Shown piece after piece: positions 59,433 to 64,000 of a DNA stretch of 64,000 nucleotides; positions within the stretch are counted from its first letter, which is position 1; every line of letters begins with the position of its first letter. The notes below the pieces were generated by a model, which was not told the DNA's origin, did not search any database, and worked only from the letters and a program-made list of their open reading frames with translations. Location: assembly GCA_002413045.1 (NCBI GenBank), contig DHWF01000027.1, positions 44,247-108,246 of the forward strand, given 5' to 3'. The stretch comes from Chloroflexi bacterium UBA5189. GTDB lineage: Bacteria > Chloroflexota > Limnocylindria > Limnocylindrales > CSP1-4. The position numbers were made by a program, and so were the translations under genes.

Positions 59433-60991
59433 GCGGCGCCCACCCGTTCATCGGTCGCGACCCAGCCGTCCGCGAGCTCGACCCGCCCGTCCGTCGCGTC
59501 TCGGACAAATCGCTCGTCGTGGGTCGCGGCGAGCATCGCGCTCCCCTGCCCGACCAGCTCGTCGAGCGCGGCGACGAGGGCCTCGTGGCCGCGTCTGTCC
59601 TGGCCGTAGGTCGGCTCGTCGAGCGCCAGCAGGAGCGGCCGGCGGGCGAGCCCCGTCACGAGCGAGAGCCGCCGCTGCTCGCCGCCGGAGAGCCGGTACG
59701 GGCTACGGTCGCCGAACCGTTCCAGCGGCAGCCGCAGCCGATCGCACAGCTCGTGCGCATAGCGAACCTGGTCCGCGTCGAGCCCGAGCTCGACCTCCTC
59801 GAGCACGGAATCGGCAAGGAACCCCAGCTCCGGATCCTGCACGACGTAGCCAACTTGGCGAGCCAGCTCGCCGCCCGCCAGTCGCCGCGGATCGCGACCC
59901 CCGAGGCGAATCTCGCCCGCGATCGGCTTCAGCAGCCCGAGCGCGAGGCGCAGCAGCGTCGTCTTGCCGCTGCCGTTCGGGCCCACGAGCGCGATCCGAT
60001 CGCCCGCGACAACCTCCAGGTCGATCGATCGGAGCACTGGTTCTCCGGGCTCGAACGCGAACCTTACCGATGTGAGCTCGAGAATCGGGATCGACCCGAG
60101 CGGGCCCGGCGCGCGCCGGGACGGATCGGCTCCGCTCCTGCGCGCCGCGCCCGCAGTCTCGGGTAGCCACACGCCCGCGGCTTCGAGCTTCCTCGCCGAT
60201 CGACGGAGCACGTCCTTCGGCGGCCCGACGTCGATCGGGCGGCCGTCGTCGTCGAGCGCGAGGACGAGATCGGCGAGCGGCCACGCAAGCGCGGCTCGAT
60301 GCTCCACCAGCACGATCGTCGCCGCGCGCCGCGACCGGATGTCGGCGAGGATCGCGAAGACCGACGCCGCGCCATCGGGATCGAGGCTCGCCGTCGGCTC
60401 GTCGAGGACGAGCAGGCCCGGCTTCGCCGCGAGCACGCCCGCGATCGCGACCCGCTGCTGCTCCCCGCCCGAGAGCCGCGTGGATCGCCGTCCCTCGAAT
60501 CCCGCGAGCCCAACGGCCTCGAGCGCCTCCGGCACGCGCGCCCGCATGGCAACCATCGGCCAGGCGAGGTTCTCGAGCCCGAAGGCCACGTCGTCGCCGA
60601 CGCGCTCCATGACGAGCTGGCTCGCCGGATCCTGGAGGACGATCCCTGCGCCGAGGCGAGCTGCCGTGATCGGGCCCGCCGGGTCGTCGAGCGCGCCCGC
60701 AACGTCTCGGGCGACCTCGATATCCCCGACGCGCAGCGAGCCCTGCCACGCCCCGGCGAACTGGCTCGGCAGCAGGCCGGCAAGCCCACGCGCGATCGTG
60801 CTCTTGCCCGATCCGGACGGCCCGACGACGAGCAGGAGCTGCCCCGGCTGGACCTCGAGCTCGAGATCGCGAATCGCCGGTCGATCGGCGCCGGCGTACG
60901 TGAATCCCGCGCCGGACGCGCGGATCGACGCCGGTGTCGACGCCCCCGGAACGCCCCCCGCGATGACGCCGGCCGCGATCGCGCCGCTCAG
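59429..60991 (-). CDS. ykoD: ECF transporter ATPase with two fused ABC domains (YkoD)
   Basis: About 520 aa. Domain 1: Walker A VGPSGSGKSTIARGLAG, Q-loop LQDPASQLVME, signature LSGGEQQRVAIA, Walker B LLVLDEPTASLDPDG. Domain 2: VGPNGSGKTTLLRLALG, VQDPELGFLADS, LSGGEQRRLSLV, LALDEPTYGQDRRG. Tandem ATPases fused in one chain are typical of YkoD. There is no in-frame ATG/GTG/TTG between the ykoE stop and Walker A; CTG 60991 overlapping the ykoE stop (CTGA) is the best start. Confidence 0.88.
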   Translation of the reverse strand: MSGAIAAGVIAGGVPGASTPASIRASGAGFTYAGADRPAIRDLELEVQPGQLLLVVGPSGSGKSTIARGLAGLLPSQFAGAWQGSLRVGDIEVARDVAGALDDPAGPITAARLGAGIVLQDPASQLVMERVGDDVAFGLENLAWPMVAMRARVPEALEAVGLAGFEGRRSTRLSGGEQQRVAIAGVLAAKPGLLVLDEPTASLDPDGAASVFAILADIRSRRAATIVLVEHRAALAWPLADLVLALDDDGRPIDVGPPKDVLRRSARKLEAAGVWLPETAGAARRSGADPSRRAPGPLGSIPILELTSVRFAFEPGEPVLRSIDLEVVAGDRIALVGPNGSGKTTLLRLALGLLKPIAGEIRLGGRDPRRLAGGELARQVGYVVQDPELGFLADSVLEEVELGLDADQVRYAHELCDRLRLPLERFGDRSPYRLSGGEQRRLSLVTGLARRPLLLALDEPTYGQDRRGHEALVAALDELVGQGSAMLAATHDERFVRDATDGRVELADGWVATDERVGAA

Positions 60992-61593
60992 GCCGTGCGA
61001 CTCGCGAAGCCGTCGAGGACGCCGGTCCGCCGCAGCGATCGCTCGAGGAGATACGAACCGCCGGCCACGATGACCAGCGCGGAGACCGCCATCGCGACGG
61101 CCCGAATCAGCTGCAAGGTGAGATCCGCGTCCGCGTAGTACAGGGCCCAGTCGTGGACCCACGCGGCGGCGGCGCTCGCGACGGCGGCGATGCCGAGGAC
61201 CGGCAGCGACCAGTTGCGATACAGCGTCATCGCGAAGATGAGCTCCGCCGCCGCCCCCTGGACGAACCCCGAGAGCAGCACGTCAGGTCCCCAGGGGCTC
61301 CCGAACACGGTCGACACCCCGGCGGCGACCATCTCGGCGAAGACCGCCGCGCCCGGCTTCCGCACGATCGACGGGGCGAGGACGGCCGGCACGAGCCAGA
61401 CGCCGTAAATCAGGAACGCCTGGATCGGCGGCAGCGCGCTCGACGGTGCGATCACCGTCCAGACGAAGTTCCAGTACGCGAACACGACACCGAACACGAC
61501 GCCGATCACGGCCGTCACGAGGATGTCGCGCGTCCGCCAGGCGTCGGTCCGCGGCGGATTGCCGGTTCGGTGCGCTTGATCGAGCGTAGTCAT
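60988..61593 (-). CDS. ykoE: ECF transporter S component (YkoE)
   Basis: The 201-aa membrane protein has about six TM helices, including VTAVIGVVFGVVFAYWNFVW and FLIYGVWLVPAVLAPSIVRK. GAAVFAEMVAAGVSTVFGSP and VLLSGFVQGAAAELIFAMTL are typical of YkoE, the substrate-binding unit for thiamine or hydroxymethylpyrimidine. The TPP riboswitch upstream supports that substrate class. Confidence 0.92.
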   Translation of the reverse strand: MTTLDQAHRTGNPPRTDAWRTRDILVTAVIGVVFGVVFAYWNFVWTVIAPSSALPPIQAFLIYGVWLVPAVLAPSIVRKPGAAVFAEMVAAGVSTVFGSPWGPDVLLSGFVQGAAAELIFAMTLYRNWSLPVLGIAAVASAAAAWVHDWALYYADADLTLQLIRAVAMAVSALVIVAGGSYLLERSLRRTGVLDGFASRTA

Positions 61594-61663
61594 CGTCGGT
61601 CGTTTTCTCCAAGTATACGGACGCCGCCCTCCGAAACGGAGAACGGCGTTGCATCGAGCCTGG

Positions 61664-61750
61664 GCCTGCTTCCTTCGCCGGTATGAGCCGGATCAGGTTC
61701 GGCGGGTCTGTGGTCTGGCCACACTCTCAGCGCGGACTGCGCTCCCCGGA
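61664..61750 (-). promoter_or_regulatory. TPP (thi-box) riboswitch
   Basis: The minus-strand leader of ykoE contains GGGGAGC, GCTGAGAGTG (61724-61732 region), and ACCTGATCCGG (61698-61688), then CTCATACCGGCGAAGG, matching the universally conserved thi-box blocks. Downstream an alternative stem ACGCCG/CGGCGT enclosing CTCCG/CGGAG precedes the ykoE ribosome site TTGGAG. Thiamine diphosphate binding should lower expression. Confidence 0.95.
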
Positions 61751-61788
61751 GGCGATCTTCAGTTGCGCGGATGGTACCGCAGCGTCGA

Positions 61789-62643
61789 TCAGGCGCCTGC
61801 CGGCGAGTGCATCCGGCTCGCCCGCTCGCGGACCCAGCCGATGATGTCGCCGACCACCTGCGGCCCCTCGGGCTCGTTGTGCGTTTCGTGGCGGAGCTCC
61901 GGGTAGACGCGTCGGCTGCAGCTCGGCAGGCCGGCGAGGACCCGGCTCGTCTCGGTCGGCACGAGCACATCCGACCCGCCGTGGACGACGAAGGTAGGGA
62001 TCGACAACCGGTCCAGCGACGCCGCGACCCGGCGCTGCTCCGCGAAGGCAGCGTAGGCAAAACCGACCGTCGACCTGTGCTGGTTGAGCGGGTCCGCGAA
62101 GTAGTCCGCGGCGACGGCTGGGTCCCGCGACAGGACCTCGCCCTCGAGCCGGTTCGAAAGGAGCATCCCGGGCGCCACCCGTCGCAGGGAGCCCACGAGG
62201 AGGCGCTGCCACGCCGAGACCGTCGCGCCGATCGCCGGCGCCGACAGCACGAGGAGGTCGGGCCGCGCGCGCCCGTCCAGGACGTAGCCCAGCGCGATCA
62301 GGCCGCCGAGCGAGTGCCCGTACAGGACGAGCGGCCGGCCCGGCGCGATCGACCGCACGGCGACGAGGCGCTCCTCGAGGTCGTCGTGCAGCTGCGACCA
62401 GCGCTCGACCCAGGCCCGCGGCCCGCCGGACGCGCCGAAGCCGCGCAGGTCGAAGGCGTACGCATCGATGCCGGCCGCCGCCAGCTGCGCACCCACGTGC
62501 TCGTACCGGCCGGAGTGCTCGGCGAGGCCGTGGACGAGCAGCATCGAGGCCCACGGCTCGCCGGACCCGACGGGCCAGTGCCGGATCCGGAGCGCGGTGC
62601 CGTCGCGCGCCCCGACCTCGTCGACCTGCGACCCCGCGCTCAT
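61789..62643 (-). CDS. Monoacylglycerol-lipase-like alpha/beta hydrolase
   Basis: The 284-aa serine hydrolase has ASMLLVHGLAEHSGRYEHVG, DLRGFGASGG, nucleophile GHSLGG in PLVLYGHSLGGLIALGYVLD, Asp in VVHGGSDVLVPTETSRVLAG and His in LRHETHNE. The HGLAEHSGRY and GHSLGG motifs match the lysophospholipase/monoacylglycerol lipase family. Divergent from the MBL gene across 29 bp. Confidence 0.9.
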   Translation of the reverse strand: MSAGSQVDEVGARDGTALRIRHWPVGSGEPWASMLLVHGLAEHSGRYEHVGAQLAAAGIDAYAFDLRGFGASGGPRAWVERWSQLHDDLEERLVAVRSIAPGRPLVLYGHSLGGLIALGYVLDGRARPDLLVLSAPAIGATVSAWQRLLVGSLRRVAPGMLLSNRLEGEVLSRDPAVAADYFADPLNQHRSTVGFAYAAFAEQRRVAASLDRLSIPTFVVHGGSDVLVPTETSRVLAGLPSCSRRVYPELRHETHNEPEGPQVVGDIIGWVRERASRMHSPAGA

Positions 62644-62650
62644 CGCGGCG

Positions 62651-62666
62651 AGCCTACGCCTACCAT
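62651..62666. promoter_or_regulatory. Back-to-back -10 elements in a 29-bp divergent intergenic region
   Basis: On the minus strand TAGGCT (62656-62651) ends 7 bases before ATG 62643. On the plus strand TACCAT (62661-62666) ends 6 bases before ATG 62673. The hexamers are 4 bp apart, so the two polymerase footprints must overlap. Confidence 0.5.
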
Positions 62667-62672
62667 CAGGTC

Positions 62673-63476
62673 ATGCACTGGCAGGAGGTCGGCGACCGCG
62701 TCTTCACGCGGCATTTCGACTTCCTGGATCAGCAGATCGGGGTCGTGCTCGGCGGCGACGATGTGCTCGTCGTCGACACGCGGTCGACGCCGGCCCACGC
62801 GCGCGAGATCGCAGCCGACCTCCTCGAGCTCACCCGGAACCCGATCTCGATCGTCGTCGACACGCACTGGCACTGGGACCACGCGTTCGGCAACAACGCG
62901 TTCCGTCCCGCGCCGATCTGGGGCCACCTGCGCACCGCCGAGCGGCTCCGAAGCGAGGGCGAGGCCCGGCGCGCCGAGGTCGTCGAGGCGCTCCCGGACC
63001 TGGCGGTTGACCTCCTTGCGGTGGTCATCGATCCGCCGGACCACACCTTCACGGATCGCGCGGCGGTCATGGTCGGCGACCGGACGGTGGCGCTGGCCTT
63101 CCACGGCCGAGCCCACACCGACGCGGATATCTCGGTGTTCGTGCCGGACGCCGCCGTCCTGTTCGCGGGCGACCTGATCGAGAACGGCTCGCCGCCGAGC
63201 TTCGGCGACGGCTATCCGATCGCCTGGCCGAGCGCCGTCGAGCAGCTCCTTCCGCTGGCGACGGGCGCGGTCGTTCCCGGCCACGGCGCCGTCGGCGACC
63301 GCGCCTTCGTCCAGTCCCAGCTCGCGGCGTTCCGCGGCCTGGCGGACCTCGCCCGCGAGGTCCAGGACGGCAGCCTCAACATCGAGGCGGCCATTGCCGG
63401 GTCGCCGTTCGGCCCACGCACCCCACGCGACGCGTTCGAGCGCGCGCTCGCGGAGCTCCGGGGCGAACTCGGCTAG
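62673..63476 (+). CDS. MBL-fold metallo-hydrolase
   Basis: The 267-aa product has the metal-binding motif [11 protein letters not shown] (H-x-H-x-D-H), strand [32 protein letters not shown], and [10 protein letters not shown] with the later His. A typical two-metal MBL hydrolase; substrate unknown. Its stop shares a palindromic CTAG with the opposing ABC ATPase gene. Confidence 0.9.
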   Translation: MHWQEVGDRVFTRHFDFLDQQIGVVLGGDDVLVVDTRSTPAHAREIAADLLELTRNPISIVVDTHWHWDHAFGNNAFRPAPIWGHLRTAERLRSEGEARRAEVVEALPDLAVDLLAVVIDPPDHTFTDRAAVMVGDRTVALAFHGRAHTDADISVFVPDAAVLFAGDLIENGSPPSFGDGYPIAWPSAVEQLLPLATGAVVPGHGAVGDRAFVQSQLAAFRGLADLAREVQDGSLNIEAAIAGSPFGPRTPRDAFERALAELRGELG

Positions 63477-64000
63477 GCGACTGCCGCTGCCACTGCCGAC
63501 CAGGCCAGCGAGTCGCCCGTCGCTCGATCGAACAGGTGGAGCTTCTCCAGCGGGAGCTTCAGGTCGACGATGTCGCCCGGCTTGACCCGGTTCTCGGAGC
63601 TGACGACGGCGACGACATCCGTGTCGTGTCCGGCGACCGAGACGTGGAGGAGCTCCTCGTCGCCGAGGAACTCGACGACGTCGGCCTTGGCCCGGATGGT
63701 CGCCGAGTTCGGGACCTCGCCAATCGTGAGGTGCTCCGGTCGGAACCCGGCGACGAGGTCCTTCTGGCCCGTCAACCCGGCGCGGTAGCGGGTCGGGATC
63801 GGGAACGACATGCCGTCGCCGGTGACGCTCGTCCCATCGGTGGTCACGTTCACGAAGTTCATCGACGGGCTGCCGATGAAGCCTGCGACGAAGAGCTTGC
63901 GCGGCTTGTCGTAGAGGTCCTGCGGCGTGCCGACCTGCTGGAGCTCGCCCTTGTCCATCACCGCGATCCGCGTGCCCATCGTCATCGCCTCGACCTGGTC
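63473..64000 (-). CDS. Sugar-type ABC transporter ATP-binding protein (UgpC/MsmK-like), 5' part off the window
   Basis: The frame enters from the right edge with [20 protein letters not shown] and [20 protein letters not shown], the end of an ABC ATPase domain (H-loop just outside). FIGSPSMNF and [10 protein letters not shown] start the C-terminal OB/TOBE region. This is the CUT1-type carbohydrate ATPase family. Only about 175 residues are visible; partner permeases would lie further right. Confidence 0.92.
   Translation of the reverse strand, partial: DQVEAMTMGTRIAVMDKGELQQVGTPQDLYDKPRKLFVAGFIGSPSMNFVNVTTDGTSVTGDGMSFPIPTRYRAGLTGQKDLVAGFRPEHLTIGEVPNSATIRAKADVVEFLGDEELLHVSVAGHDTDVVAVVSSENRVKPGDIVDLKLPLEKLHLFDRATGDSLAWSAVAAAVA

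Overview
The window is 64 kb of very GC-rich, densely packed bacterial chromosome. It contains no rRNA, CRISPR array, insertion sequence or integrase. GC content, frequent GTG/TTG starts, ATGA/GTGA/TGATG gene overlaps and many apparently leaderless promoters fit a high-GC lineage. Chloroflexota or an actinobacterium-like organism seems most likely, but no taxonomic marker here settles it.

Region 1 (1-19.8 kb) is the accessory highlight: an extracellular contractile injection system (eCIS, phage-tail-like). A DUF4255/Pvc16-type gene runs off the left edge on the minus strand. Divergent from it is a plus-strand operon: sheath, first tube, gp51-like hub-assembly chaperone, a 52-aa DUF6760-like protein, a 715-aa disordered protein with repeated hydrophobic-Q/S-R motifs, second tube, LysM baseplate protein, VgrG-like spike, gp25, baseplate J/gp47, gpI-like protein, and a long Ala/Glu/Lys helical rod with zinc ribbons at both ends. 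Next come a 1032-aa ATPase plus SARP/BTAD regulator, a zinc-ribbon/TM/TolB-propeller protein, and a divergent Ig-like TM protein. The AAA+ ATPase, tape measure and tail fibre are not visible and may lie left of base 1.

Region 2 (19.8-31 kb) has a solitary DNA methyltransferase, two small unknown proteins, a dgcA-dgcN-like D-glutamate pair, an LLM-family oxidoreductase, a SAM methyltransferase coupled to a CASTOR/POLLUX-like channel, tRNA-Glu(CTC), an alpha/beta hydrolase lacking its nucleophile Ser, and a DUF1015 protein.

Region 3 (31-44.2 kb) is central metabolism: acetoacetyl-CoA synthetase, a lipoprotein, acyl-CoA dehydrogenase, a SufR-like regulator, a divergent adenosine deaminase-family enzyme, and the cluster lpdA-E1alpha-E1beta-(112-aa protein)-E2-lipA, which makes a 2-oxoacid dehydrogenase complex and its lipoyl cofactor. 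plsY follows, preceded by a 9-codon upstream ORF.

Region 4 (44.2-57.9 kb) has a secreted sialidase-like propeller, a membrane protein, a VOC protein, a small zinc-ribbon protein whose Shine-Dalgarno can be sequestered by a long hairpin, an nnrE-TM-glpD-glpK operon, DCC and cupin proteins, a mutY operon, an MFS exporter and a secreted phosphoesterase.

Region 5 (57.9-64 kb) has a HAD phosphatase, a TPP-riboswitch-controlled ykoE-ykoD-ykoC ECF transporter, a monoacylglycerol-lipase-like hydrolase divergent from an MBL-fold hydrolase across only 29 bp, and the 3' part of a sugar-type ABC ATPase gene.
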